The translations under genes and the position numbers were made by a program. Positions 10,565 to 23,242 of a stretch of 64,000 nucleotides of DNA are shown one piece after another. Location of the stretch: NCBI GenBank assembly GCA_903632075.3, contig CAHIKZ030002026.1, positions 186,001 through 250,000 on the forward strand, in the 5' to 3' direction. Within the stretch, counting starts at the first letter, position 1, and every line of letters starts with the position of its first letter. The DNA comes from Acanthosepion pharaonis. Lineage: Eukaryota > Mollusca > Cephalopoda > Sepiida > Sepiidae. The notes under the pieces were generated by a model that was given only the letters and a program-made list of their open reading frames with translations, was not told the origin of the DNA and made no database searches.

Positions 10565-13110
10565 TGTCTCATTAAATAATTTAGACAGGTTTTTTCTTCT
10601 TATTCTTAATAGGATCTACTCATATTTACGTACTAGTTTCTTAGTATCCTTATTAATGAAGCAAGAAAATTACCATATTGATGTATATCCATTTTATTCC
10701 CAAGTACATTTGACATTAGCACATTGTCATCTTCAGAGCCTTGTTTTTGCTAAGACAAAATTGCTGTGTTCATCTGAAAATTAAGTTTTTTACTTTTGAA
10801 GTGAAAACGTTAAACTTATGTACTGTAAAATTTTAAAATCTTATGATGTAAACATACACGTCCAGTAATGCCCAGAGAGCAAACTACGTTATTGAGATGT
10901 CTATTTTTTAAAACTAACGCCATTAGTTATAACTTAGATATTTTAAACTATCTATTGTAAACATTTTAAACATTTGTGCAGTATTCCTAATTAATTTTAT
11001 TAAGGGTTCGTTTCATTTTTTTTTAATATAGTTAGCTTCAAGAATTTTTAGTTTATGTTTATTATTTTTATGAAAAAGTATACATGTGTTTTCGGCAAGA
11101 ATTTTTCTAACTTGCGAATGTGGCCAGGCATTCTGTTTTAAATGTTGAGAGATATTAGATGCATCATTCAAATGAAAGCTCAAACTTCTAGACAAGATTG
11201 TTGTGGTGAGAACAACATATATATTATTTTTCTGTTGGCGATACAATCTCCAAAGGGACATTTAAATCTATATATAATGTTGGTTTTCTGCAACACTTTA
11301 ATTGGTGGGGAGGAGTCATTACGAATGATTAAATTTGATATATTGAATTTAGTATAGTATATAATTCATTTTTATTTTTACTAGGATATGTGGTGGATAT
11401 GTCAGTATTTATTAGTTGTTTAAGGTTCCGGCTGTAGATTTATCGAGGCTATCTGAAAATGTCTTCGGAAACTTAAGTAACCCTTCAACAAACCCTGAAC
11501 GTTGCTTTCGATCGATCATATCATGTACATATAAAATGGGGTGTCATGGCCATCTGTCTGTATAGACCTCTTCATAAATATCACAGTAAATTTCTTCTGG
11601 AATACCCATATGGTGTCTATCAACGGGGGCATAAAAGAGTTTGAAAATTCTAAACGTAAGCCTCAATACTAGGTTAATGTCCACTATACAATGTAGAGCC
11701 CCTCAGATCTTGTAGATCAGTTACGAGCTCGACAGAATCCTTTCGAAGCACTTGGCTAAATTTATAAGCAACTAGGTCCGACGAAGAAGTTGTGGATTAA
11801 CTAGTCAAGCATTTTCCCACCAGAGAAAAAGTATTGCATTTAAAACCCTAACCCTGCAGATGTTTAATTTTCGAGAGAAATCGAAAATTAAACAACATCT
11901 GAAAGTTTGTCAATATTTCTCAGGTTTTAGGTGATATAAAATATTTCATGTACATTTGTAGTGCAGTCGTTCTCATTGGATATTTTATAAATGAAGACTT
12001 GAACCAAAATTTGTTTAGCAGTAAAAGGTTTCTTTTGATAGAGGATAAGAAAACGTCAGAGAAATGGAATTATTAGTTTTGTAAATTTTCCAAGTAGACG
12101 ATAGACAAATATTCTAGGGTATATCCAGCATAGAAAAATAGTTAATCAAAGAAGGAGTCATTGAGCATATTTAAATTTACACAACAAAGATTTTCCTCTT
12201 TGAAATAATATTTCTTGAAATTGAATGGTTGCAATTCGGTATCGTCTGAATCATCACTTAAGATCGGCTGACGAAATATATACTGAGAAATATATTAAAT
12301 ATATCAGTCTATTTGAGTAGTCTTTAGAAATAAAGGTATATGAATAAACTTGTAAAAATGCATGAGTATAACATTTCGCTTTCTATAAATAAAGATGTAT
12401 GACTATGAATATACAGGTAGAATATAAACGAGAAAGAATTATATGCCTTATAATTTGATATGAGCATTACTCTATGCATATTTGTCATTCTTCTTGTTGC
12501 ATAAACGAAATTAGAGATAAATGTATGCGTCGTCATGTTGACTGAAAAGTTTTGTCCAAGCAAGACTATATGTTTTCCAAGAACTGAAATCACTGTTTGC
12601 TGTTTACCGTCGATATTGAAAGGCAACGGGTACTTAGTGTGTAGAGAAGATCAGCCAAGGTTTTATTCTATTTTTCATATTGTCAGTGTGGGCGAAGAGA
12701 GAATCATGTGTTAGGTGGAGTGAGGTGTCAAATACAGACATCCTTGTTATCTTCGCAAAATGGGCTGTAGAAATGAAAATAACAAAGCTAAAAACAAAAG
12801 AAAACATTTCCCGGTACATTTATTTTAATAAAGTAGTGATTCAACCTGGTTTCGTTCCGTCTCCAATGGCGAGGAACACCCATTATCGCTGTGCATACTG
12901 GAAAGAAATATTCACTTACGTTAAAACATATCTCATGTGGTGAGAAGAATTTATGTTTATGAGATCTCATTTGATTTTACATGGAATCTGGTCAATTCTT
13001 GCAGGTGAAAGAAATTGATCGGGACCAAAGCCTAAACATTAAATGCTAAATGTCTACATCTCATTTCGATAACTCTTCTACACACTCCAATCTTTGATAT
13101 TTAGATATTA
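10561..13110. other. background, no gene recognised
   Basis: Several short frames occur (for example 11,013-11,357 and 12,324-12,970), but none has a recognisable domain or a splice context. The block 11.45-11.84 kb is less AT-rich and may be an old unnamed repeat. It ends at a telomere-like motif and hairpin at 11.84-11.90 kb. Confidence 0.45.
11843..11901. repeat. telomere-like motif joined to an 18-bp hairpin
   Basis: AACCCTAACCC is followed at once by an inverted repeat. Bases 11,857-11,874 pair with 11,881-11,901 around a GAGAAA loop, with a 3-nt bulge in the right arm. Confidence 0.7.
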
Positions 13111-13112
13111 AT

Positions 13113-14480
13113 GACTAGCAGTAGAGCCCGGCGTTGCCCGGGGATATAACAGTAAGAGATAGATCAAGTATCCACCATCATAAAGACTGAAAAATAAAAT
13201 TGACAAAGATTATTGTTTAAGGTTGACGGACACGCATGTCTTAATTAGTTTTTTTTTTTTTTTTTTTTTTTACGAATTGGTCAAACCCAAACTCAAACAA
13301 AAACATTGTTTTCAATCGTTATGAGTCTCCCGATTGAATAGAATAATTTTATAAACAATTGTCTTGTAAATGGAATTTTTAAAGCATTCTGAATGTAAAA
13401 ATAAAAAAAAAGTGTGCAAGACAATAAGAAACACTACATGCCAAAAAAAAAAGTGAAGTTTTGTTGAAATCGGTTGAAAAATGTAGGTAGCCTTTCTGTA
13501 ATCTTTTAGTTTTACAATTTATGATTTTTACTTATTGAATACAGTAAAAAAATTGCATATTTTGCTTGTGGTGATTCATAATTAGAATTCTGATTTGAAT
13601 ATATTTTCCACTCGTTGTTTCTAATACAAAAAATATTAACTTTATTTGGGTTTATTAATTATGATCTAACAAATCTTATTCATTTAGTAGCCTTTCTGTA
13701 ATAATAATAATCTTTTACAATTTATGATTTTTACTTATTGAATACAGTAAAAAAATTGGACACCATGTGTATTTAAAGTAGTTTCCCGTTCCGGTTATTA
13801 TTTTTAGTTAGGACTTGTGTATGTTTAGATTTCATTATCTTTCCCTAAAGATAAAGAATTTATCCGATGTTTGTATTCGTACAATCAGTAGAGATCGTTA
13901 GATTATTGTTTAAGGTTGACGGACACGCATGTCTTAATTATTTTTTTTTTTTTTTTTTTTTTACGAATTGGTCAAACCCAAAATAAAAAAAAAAACATTG
14001 TTTTCAATCGTTATGAGTCTCCCGATTGAATAGAATTTTATTATAAATAATTGTCTTGTAAATGGAATTTTTTAAAGCATTCTGAATGTTAAAAATAAAA
14101 AAAAAAAGTGTGCAAGAGAATAAGAAACACTACCTGCCAAAAAAAAAAAAAAAAAAAAAAAAAGTTTTGTTTTATCGGCTGAAAAATATAGGAAATCCGC
14201 TCCCATATTTAAAGGAACCCACACACACAAACAACCCGATGTGAGTTGTCCCCCTTCCATTTTCACGATGTCTCTTAATCGTGTTTTCAAATTGATTTTG
14301 TGCAAAAACAATTATATTTTTCCCATTTTTGGCGCTGTTAGAACCACCACAAGGTAATTTTATGTAGTCCTGTGAAGTTTTGTTGAAATCGGTTGAAAAA
14401 TGTAGGAAATCCGATCCAATATATAAACGTTACAGACACACACACACAACACACACGTTTTATAATAAGTAAGACACACA
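13113..14480 (+). repeat. interspersed repeat with nested internal duplications
   Basis: The element starts with GTAGAGCCCGGCGTTGCCCG, a GC-rich head I associate with a common invertebrate dispersed repeat. It ends near the CA-rich tail and TTTTATAATAAGTAAG at about 14.47 kb. A block of about 285 bp at 13,203-13,488 is repeated at 13,905-14,190, each copy with a long poly(T) run. A second block (GTAGCCTTTCTGTAAT...) at 13,487-13,560 recurs at 13,685-13,760. The GTTGAAATCGGTTGAAAAAT motif near 13,460 recurs near 14,383. There is no coding capacity. I cannot assign it to a named class. Confidence 0.65.
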
Positions 14481-17400
14481 TATACACACACATATAAATA
14501 TATATTTATATATAATTAATACTATACATATATAAAAATAAATGCAAACATAAAATATATATTTGCACACATATATATACATTCATCACATTGTCTTCAT
14601 AAATATAAATGTCACACAAACACATCCATTACACAAACACAGAAAACATATATTATATATATACATATATATATATACATGCCATATATATATATATATA
14701 TATATGTTTTTAAATATGCATATATATATTATATATATCATTTAATATATATATAAATTTAAAAATACACACATTTTATATTTATAAATACACACACATC
14801 CAAAACGCATTTTTCATTTTTTTATATATGCACATTAATTTTTACCCACATATATACATTAAAACACATATGTCAATAACTAATGCTAACAAATTTTTTT
14901 TTTTATATATATATTTTGCCACCGGAAAAAAAATTAAAATTTAAATACAAAAGCCATAGTTATATTTTGAAAATTAACTTTTTCAATTTGAAAAATAATG
15001 AATCTCTTCTTCATTTTAACGCATGCACCTGTCGGAATTGATTGCTTATATAGTTTTTAAACAAACCTCATAACAAGACTCATAAATCATTCTATTGAGA
15101 TAAAAAAAACCCCAAAACGCTATTCTATTCAATGACAAAACTTAAAGTCTAAACTTTCACAAGTTAGCTCCCGATAAATATTTATTTCCGAAATGAGCCA
15201 TTTAAAATCAGTGGAGATAAACAATTGCGTCTTCATAACGCAAGGATAATTTTATAGTAAAGATTTTCTTTTACTTTTTTATGTAAATTTTTGAATAATG
15301 TTTTAAATGGAAAACATACAAAGAAATTGTCAAAAACAGTCTTTTATTAAGATATATTCTGTTTTATTACAATATATGGATTATTCCTGTTATGCACCTT
15401 CTGATTGATTGCAAACAAAATAAGGTTAAATAAATTGTTATTCCAATTTTTAATTTTTTCATCCATAAACAAGACTGAAGAAAGTTAAAATTAAAATCAT
15501 TGGATCGATTTGCAATAGATTTCATCGGCCAATCAAATTTTTAATTTTTTCAAAAAGGGCGAAAATAATTATCCCAAAAATAATAGAGAAGTTTGCGCTT
15601 GAACTATTTTTCGATCCGGTACAATGAAAATTAAGGGCCCAAAAACGTGTGAATAATATTTTATCCTGAAAATATTCATAAAAAAAATGAACAGAGAATG
15701 ATTTTTTAATGAAAAAAAAAAAAATTATTTTACAAAAAAAATTTTTAAACGATTTTTTATTTGAAAGTTTCTCAATCAAAACAACGCGACGATAAAAAAA
15801 TACAGTTTGAATGAAATGTTTGATCATTTGAGGAAACGCAATTTACAATGACATGCAAAGGTTTTTACCATTCACATAAAATGATTAAAATCATTTATTT
15901 TAAGTTAAGATTGCTTAGCAGTATGTTTTATCAATAGTTTATTTGAACCTCGACAATTAGTTAAACGTTCAAACGTCAGATAGACAAAATGTAACAGAAC
16001 AAAGACAAGCAACAAAAACTATTTGTTCAATGAAAAGTTCAAGATTATAAAGTCAAGATAATATTAAAACCGAATTATTTGATTATTCCATGTTTAATAT
16101 GACATTTTGTCCTTGTTTTTTTAAAAAGGTTTATGTTAATAAAGCTGTTTTTTTTCAAAAAAAATTGGGTAAATATTTATATAATAAATCCAAAAATGAA
16201 GATTTTAACTTTGAAGAGGCAGATGTCTCAATGAGAAATAGCCAAGGGTTTGAGAATTTTCATAAACATTGTTCAAATCATCCAAAAAGTGTTTGCAAAA
16301 TTAAAGTGTTAAAAAGCTGAAAAAACCTGGCAAGATCACAAAATTTTAAAGTCAAGACATTTAAAAGCAATTGTTTTAAGTTCAATTAGTCAATAAAAAA
16401 TTAAAAGAGACAAATTTACTCTCTATAAAAATGATCTTCATGTTCAAGGTTGCAAAACTGTCTGTTGGAAATTACAGTGTTTTAAAAAAAGTTTTTTATG
16501 TTTCTAATCTTTTGTCAGACTATAGAAGTTGGACATATCATACCATTTGGGGAATCAGGCCATATTGAGCACGTAAAAAAAAAAGAGTTTAAAAAAAACT
16601 TTTAAAATTGCAAAAAATTTAAATGCACAAATTCACCGTGTAAAATGAAATATTGTGGTGCGAATTGAAGGAAGTAAGAAACTTTTTTTTTAATTGTAAA
16701 AAAAGTTTTTAAAATAGACTTCATAAAAATCTTTTAATACGATGGAAATTTTATTCATAACGATTGGATCCACACAACCAAGGATTGCATTAATTAAATG
16801 GTCCAATGTAATGTTTGGTCATTTGATTAAAATTATTTACAATGAATATAGAAATCTTAAACTGACTTTTAAGATTACTGACAAGAAGAAGAAAAAATTT
16901 GAATGATTTTAAAAAAAATGTTTTATCTAATACATATTTGAAAATTGAGTCAATTTCCCAGAAATTTTTATTTTGAAGAAAACGCTACCAAAACAATTAT
17001 TTCCATATTAAATGATTTTTTTATACTATAAAAAAATAATCAAAATAATTTTTGCAAAAATATTATCATTTTAGATTAAAAGCTGAGATAAAATAGATAT
17101 TTTTATTTTTAGATAGATAAAATTTTCCAGTAAAAAAAATTTTTAAAGATGCAATTAATCTATTTATGATACAGTATTAAAATTTGGGAAAATTTTCTCC
17201 AAAAAAATATGTTAATAGATAGATATTTAGATAGATAGAAATTAATAAAATAATTAATTAGATAAACAAACTTGGACCAAAGTTTTTCGGATAGATAGAT
17301 ATAGATAGATAGAATTTCATAAGATAATATGAACAATATATTTCAGATCATAAAGGAAATTTTCGGATATATATATAGATTTTACAAGACAAAATGGTTT

Positions 17401-18932
17401 TCGTTCACATTCGAACCCATTGAGATTTTGATATTAAAAAAAACCAAAAAACCAAGTACGACCAATAAAAAATGATAATGACAAGATATCTCTAAAATTG
17501 GCTTTTTCTCAGCAATTAAAGCTGATATAAAAAAAAAATCAACATCAATTAACACCAAGCAGCTGAATATTGTCATTCAATTTGCACTTTTTCAGAGAAG
17601 ACAAATAATTCTTTATAATTCATCGATTGGTCGGAATGAAAAATCATCAAAATTTTTGATGAACTGAAGAACCCTCAGTGACTCATTTCAAAAAGAGATT
17701 TTAAAGGGGGAACAAACTGAAGGAATATTTATCTAATAAAGTTACAGATCAAGCTATTTATCGACATAATGGAGATTTTTTTTTTTTTATTTATGTTTGA
17801 TCTAAATTCAAACGAAATATAAGCCCTTCAAACACGCAGAGTGGACAGAATTAATTATAAGATTATCTATATTGCAAAATAAAAATCAATTTTATCTTTT
17901 TATTTTAAATAAATATATTTCAAAAATAGGTTTTGCTCATAATTAACAATTGATTCCACGATTTTTTTAAATTGTTATTAATCATGGAAAATTTGAAGTA
18001 AAAATACCGGTTAATTCAGTCCCTTTAGATATATATTTGTTTATTAACCTAATTTATGGGGAGCATTAAAGAACCAAACACAAATTTTTTTCGCAGATGG
18101 ATGGAGAAAATTATCTTTTCTATTTTATTGCTATCGCGAATTTTAAATGTTTTTAAAGTAATTGGGAAAATTTAAAGGAAAAAAGATAGCTGATTTATTT
18201 TTGGGTTACTTTAGCAGAAAAGACGGAAACCAATAAAAGCGAACTTACGATCAATATTAAAAAAATCTGCCATTGTTTTAAATTATGAATATTGTTCCTG
18301 TTTAATGAATGATTGAAAAAAAGTTATCAAGAACACAGTGTTATGCGAATCGAAAAGCGAGGAGGAGGTAAACGATTAAAAAAGATAAAGGAAATTGAGT
18401 AAAGGATTTTGATAGAAAAAAAAAAAAAAAAAAAAATTGAAAAAAAGATTGGAATTTATCAAAAATTCATCTTTGATATCATCCAGGCAAAATCAATACC
18501 TTTTGAATATTTAAACCACATAATATTGTTAAAAACTGAGATTGAATACAATTCGCAGTTATCCATTATTAATTATTGTATACTATCAGATACAATGTCG
18601 AATATAAGTTCTCGAAGATATGGGGAAAAGGAAAAATTAAAAACTGAATGATTTATGAAATTGTTTTGTAAAGCAAATAAATTAATATCTACCATAGCAT
18701 GGTTTCTGAAAAACAATTCTATTTTTATTTTATTTTTTATAATTTTGATTAAATTATTATTTATTTATAATATTTAATTAAAAATTAAAAAGATTATATT
18801 TTAAATACACAATTTATGCGGATTTTTAGTTTTAAAAATAACTGTTAACCCTATTTTGATTTTTGAACAAAAATAGTCATATTATATTACGAACATTTAA
18901 ATATCAATATACCACAGAATTTAATTATTTTT

Positions 18933-18963
<31 letters not shown>

Positions 18964-19158
18964 TATAACAAAAAAAAAAGAATAATCTCATATCGAGAAT
19001 TTAAAACTTCGAAAAATTTTTGAAAATTTTTTAATAATATGTGAAAATTTTGATATGGTCGAGAGATGGAAACTCGAATTAGCAAAATTACAAAAAAAAA
19101 TATAACATTTTTTTTCATATTTCCATTTTTTAACAAAAATGTTTGGAAATAATAAAAC

Positions 19159-19163
<5 letters not shown>
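14481..19163. other. very AT-rich stretch with microsatellites, no gene recognised
   Basis: About 4.7 kb with long A and T runs, (TA)n at 14.64-14.71 and 18.94-18.96 kb, and scattered GATA repeats at 17.1-17.31 kb. Open frames are at most about 100 codons and are dominated by Lys, Phe, Asn and Ile, as expected from composition. The longest plausible ones (15,522-15,827 minus; 16,090-16,320 plus) match no family I know. Confidence 0.5.

Positions 19164-19164
<1 letters not shown>

Positions 19165-19243
<79 letters not shown>
19165..19243. repeat. (TA)n microsatellite, about 80 bp
   Basis: An uninterrupted TA run, immediately left of the foldback repeat. Confidence 0.95.
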
Positions 19244-19251
<8 letters not shown>

Positions 19252-19347
19252 ATATAAATATAAATAAATATATATATGTATAATTATTTATATATTATAT
19301 GCGCGGTACTTATTAGAAAGCGCTCAATATCAGAGATAGATATAACA

Positions 19348-20283
19348 TATTTGGTTGGATAGATGTGAGTTTGTGACCCTGGGTTTCACGCTTTAGCGAT
19401 CGTCAGACAAACTGATTAATGTTTTAAAAAAATTTGGGTTTATGTAGATTGCGTGTATTGGTGTTATTGTGGAAGTGGTGGGGAAAATTTCGTCGTTTTG
19501 TCATTCATCGTACTAACGCAAACATCGATGTATGCAGACACATATACATACTTGGTCGTCCGTCGGGACTCATACATATATAAACATATGTGGGCAGTTT
19601 CGGCTATGACACATGTATGTATACGGGTGGTGTTATATCTAGACATACGCATTTGTATGTTGAAATGTTGAAATTTAAACATTGGAAGTGTGGCGGAAAT
19701 GTCTCGTTGAATGTATACATTTCATATTATGTATTTCCCCGCTGAAAAATATTTCCTCGCATGCATGTATATACGTGTGGTGGGGTTTGTGTAAAATTAT
19801 GATAGTAAAAAAATTATTATTATTTATATTTATTTTAAATTTTTGAAAAAAAAAATGGGGTTTATTTGTTATATTTAAAGCTGGTTATTTGTTTGTTTTT
19901 TGGTGACTGTGTATATGTAACAGGTAGAAATTTGTAATCCTTATTGTTTAATTTATATGGTGATGTTTAGTTTAATATTCAATGTGCTGGGTGAGAGGGT
20001 AGTTCAATTTAATAACGGGTCTATATGATATGATGTGATAGTAATGTTTCAAGGGATTGGAGACAATGATAGTTAGCTAATAGTTATTGTAAATTGGTAG
20101 AAATTGTAAATTGGTAGAAATGATTAGTAACGGTGGTGGGAGAATGATAATTTCCCCCACCACTTCCACAATAACACCAATACACGCAATCTACATAAAC
20201 CCAAATTTTTTAAAACATTAATCAGTTTGTCTGACGATTGCTAAAGCGTGAAACCCAGGGTCACAAACTCACATCTATCCAAC

Positions 20284-20290
<7 letters not shown>
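19348..20290. repeat. foldback element with about 140-bp inverted termini
   Basis: 19,348-19,490 and 20,150-20,290 are nearly identical reverse complements. Both outer edges read TATTTGGTTGGATAGATGTG and both inner edges read GTGGAAGTGGTGGGG. The spacer is about 660 bp with no convincing frame. (TA)n tracts lie about 100 bp outside the left arm and directly outside the right arm. No transposase is inside, so it could be a non-autonomous foldback element or two inverted copies of one repeat. Confidence 0.7.

Positions 20291-20333
<43 letters not shown>
20286..20333. repeat. (AT)n(GT)n microsatellite
   Basis: AT repeats followed by GT repeats at the right edge of the foldback unit. Confidence 0.9.
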
Positions 20334-20334
<1 letters not shown>

Positions 20335-20407
20335 AAAAATATTTTAGGGTTGTGAATATTAATCTTATATTAAGCATAAAAGGAGATTACATAGTTTACA
20401 TTAAAAA

Positions 20408-20760
20408 TTAACCCGGATCAACGTATTTGATCAGATATCTATTTTTATGCCCACATTTTACCATCAATTCATTTATCTTGTTTGATAAGCTAGAGTTATT
20501 TAAGTGTTTTAAAATAACTAAATTTTCAATAAGACATAAATTACATCTATTGCCTATTCCCATTGTAAGAATTGGCTTTAGCCTTATCCTACATAATAAT
20601 GGATGTATTACCTCCAAAGTCACTCGATGATGGTAGAAACGAAATTTTTAAGGATTCTCAGTGGAACCAAAATAAAATTTGTCATCATTACTGAAATGTA
20701 TGGTAACTCACTATATAGTATTGTCAGTCATACATTGACCGTTTAAGGGGCAGATAATAT
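20408..20760 (-). pseudogene. Penelope-like GIY-YIG endonuclease tail
   Basis: On the minus strand a degenerate KFYFGSTE (the YIG position, about 20.67 kb) is followed, after a frameshift, by an open 71-codon segment. This contains NRCNLCLIENLVILKH, NKINELMVKCGHKNRYL and a final KYV. Those blocks match the C-terminal part of Penelope-like endonucleases (CNLC...EKL...NKR.EL..KC.H...). The RT part is absent, so this is a 5'-truncated copy. Its 3' end points toward the foldback repeat about 120 bp away. Confidence 0.8.
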
Positions 20761-21097
20761 TTTTTGGCAGTTGCATTTATTTAAAAAAAATCTCTGTTGT
20801 CGACATTGGACATGTATCTGTTGAATATAATATTGTTATGTTGGGATATAGATTTATTGATGTTACTAACTATTATTTTTATTGAAAATCTTTTTTTAGT
20901 GTTGGTGAATGATTAAAGTACTTATGAATTATATATTGTTGCGTCTACGGTGTTTCTGTTTATTTTTACTTTTTTGTTTTTTCCAAAGTTCTAAAGATTT
21001 ATATATTTAAATTTATTATTATCAAATATTAATTCTTGCTGGAGTTAATAATATTTGGATATCATGCATGTCTTAAATTGGTTCAAAATATATAAAA

Positions 21098-21480
21098 TGT
21101 CAGCTGTATACAACCGCTTTCTCAAATCAGTGGTTAAAAATAACTCCAAGCAAATGAACCCGGTAGCGCTTAGCTAGAACTATCCTTCTTCGAACGTTGT
21201 GAACTAGTATTATAGATTCAGGAACAAAGAACTTTGTGAAATAACAGAAACCATAGTACATGAGGAATTTCAAAAACAGAAACAACTAAAATGGATAGTA
21301 TGTGCAACTCGAAGAGAAAATAATGACATAGTCAAGATGTTGACGTTCCACACTACTTCGAACAAAAGAGTGGGACGGAAGCTTCCATTAATACTGGAAA
21401 GGCCAATAACAACTAAATTGTTTTAATTGAAAGATTTTATAAATTTCAACTGACAGTAGCCCTTAATGTCGAATATTTGC
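21098..21480 (+). repeat. dispersed repeat, copy 2 (left inverted arm)
   Basis: Begins TGTCAGCTGTATACAACC. About 250 bp matches the reverse complement of 22,998-23,242 and part matches 1.5-1.7 kb. The shared core is AACTCGAAGAGAAAATAATG. No coding capacity is seen. Confidence 0.6.
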
Positions 21481-22675
21481 TCATCATTAAATGGTTAATA
21501 TTACCATCACCATAGGATAAACGTGTCGGAAGTGATTAATTTTAATACCACACTGCTCTCGCACCATATGTTTTGTCGCGGTAGTAGCAGTGTGTCAACC
21601 AATCGTGATAACGAGATAAACCAAAATTGAAGAATGTCTTATGAGTCAAATGCTCTTTACGCTTTTGATTATTATTAAATACGTGTCTTAAGTTACTTAT
21701 GCCTTCACCAAAACCAGCTTTCCAAGCCTGCCGTATAGTTAAACAAAGAATACCTTACTACAAATGTTATTCAATCATGTCTACCTTTGAATATGATCAA
21801 ATCAGCAGAAAATCATTACTACTCTTGAGACATAATATTTAGTTACGGCCAAAGAGTAGTAATTCTTCATGCAAACGAATCTCCCAAGATAGAAAAAGCT
21901 CATGAATAATATCCAATAATTAACACTACTTGGTTTCTGCCTAAAACATGACAGGTTTGAATTTTATCGCTCTTAAAAGCGTTCTTCCATTGTATTTTTT
22001 TCTTCTGTTCATCAGATAGGTCATTTTGCAAAATATTTAATTCTTAAAAATTAAGCTCGTATATAATGTCTGCGAGGAACAGAAATGATGGAAATTTAAC
22101 ATAAATTTTAAATTTCAGTGGAACTTCTGCTGTCATTCCAAAGAAATACTGAAGTAGAATCACCGATGTTATTCAACGTGGCAAAACACACTGAAAGATA
22201 ACAGATAATCTATTGCACTTGTTCTGTCAATCTTACCTTGAATATCGACATAGCAAGAACAAGACAAAACTAAACTCTGTGCATCTGTGTGTATGTGTGT
22301 GTGTGTGTGCGTGTACAAAAGAACTAATGAAAATTAAACAGTTTTCTTGTCTAATAGTCTATATAGTATTTAGCTTTGTGATCACCTGAGTAGTTCATTT
22401 GCGTTTGTACAGTAAAAATGATACAGTGATTGATAGGAATGGTATGACAAAGTTACAATCTTATGAGATACTTAATCATCTAGCCCCACATACAATTTCT
22501 CTATGGCATATATATACACGGTCATGAATACAAATATACATAGACATTTATGTCCTCTGTCTGAGTTCACGACATTCAATTTTACTGGTATTTTTTAGAT
22601 TAATTATCATTATTATATGCCTAATTATTCAAAACAGTATGCTCATTTTGTTTGTTATACCCGGTTAAGGCAGTG
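21481..22675. other. AT-rich spacer, no gene recognised
   Basis: No supported gene. A (GT)n tract lies at about 22.29-22.31 kb. Confidence 0.45.
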
Positions 22676-22860
22676 GAGAACTTTCAGAGGGAAAATTAAC
22701 AGGAGATAACTGATAGCTGACATCCATCAAACATGGCACGCTGAACTAGAACAGTCTACCCCAGTGAGCGAAATAAAGGGTTCAGTTCGGCATTCCAACC
22801 ACCTGAAGAAGGCCGGAGCGTACAACGGCCGAAACGTTGTGATAAATATGGCGACAAAGA
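22676..22860 (+). repeat. dispersed repeat with hammerhead-like fold
   Basis: Contains CTGAAGAAGGCCGGAGCGTA, then CAACGGCC and GAAACGTTG. The CTGANGA box and GAAAC box are joined by a stem GGCCG/CGGCC. This is a frequent layout in invertebrate retroelement tails. It has an extra A before stem II, so it is hammerhead-like rather than canonical. Confidence 0.5.
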
Positions 22861-22997
22861 TGAAGACAATAGTCCAAATAATGTAAATAATGTACATAAT
22901 ACCTCATCTCAGAAATATAGACACATATATATGGTAATATTAACCGTTTCCCTACAAAGAAACAATTAGCATTAATTGACCGAGTAGCTAGTACTGT

Positions 22998-23242
22998 TGT
23001 GGAAGTGGTGTGGAATTTTAACATTTTACGTCATTATTTTCTCTTCGAGTTACATGTGCTATCTATTTTAGTTGTTGCTGCTGTTGTTGGTCCTCAAGTG
23101 ATGCTGTTTATTTTACTCAGTGCAGTTTTTGGTTGTGATTCTGTACACAGTTTTCAAGAAGAATGATCTTTAGCTAAGTTTATCAGACTCAAAGCCTTTT
23201 TTCACCACTGATTATAGGAAATGGTTGTATACAGCTGACAAG
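22998..23242 (-). repeat. dispersed repeat, copy 3 (right inverted arm)
   Basis: Reverse complement of the repeat at 21,098. Strong blocks at both ends (AACTCGAAGAGAAAATAATG and GTCAGCTGTATACAACC) flank a more diverged middle. Confidence 0.6.
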
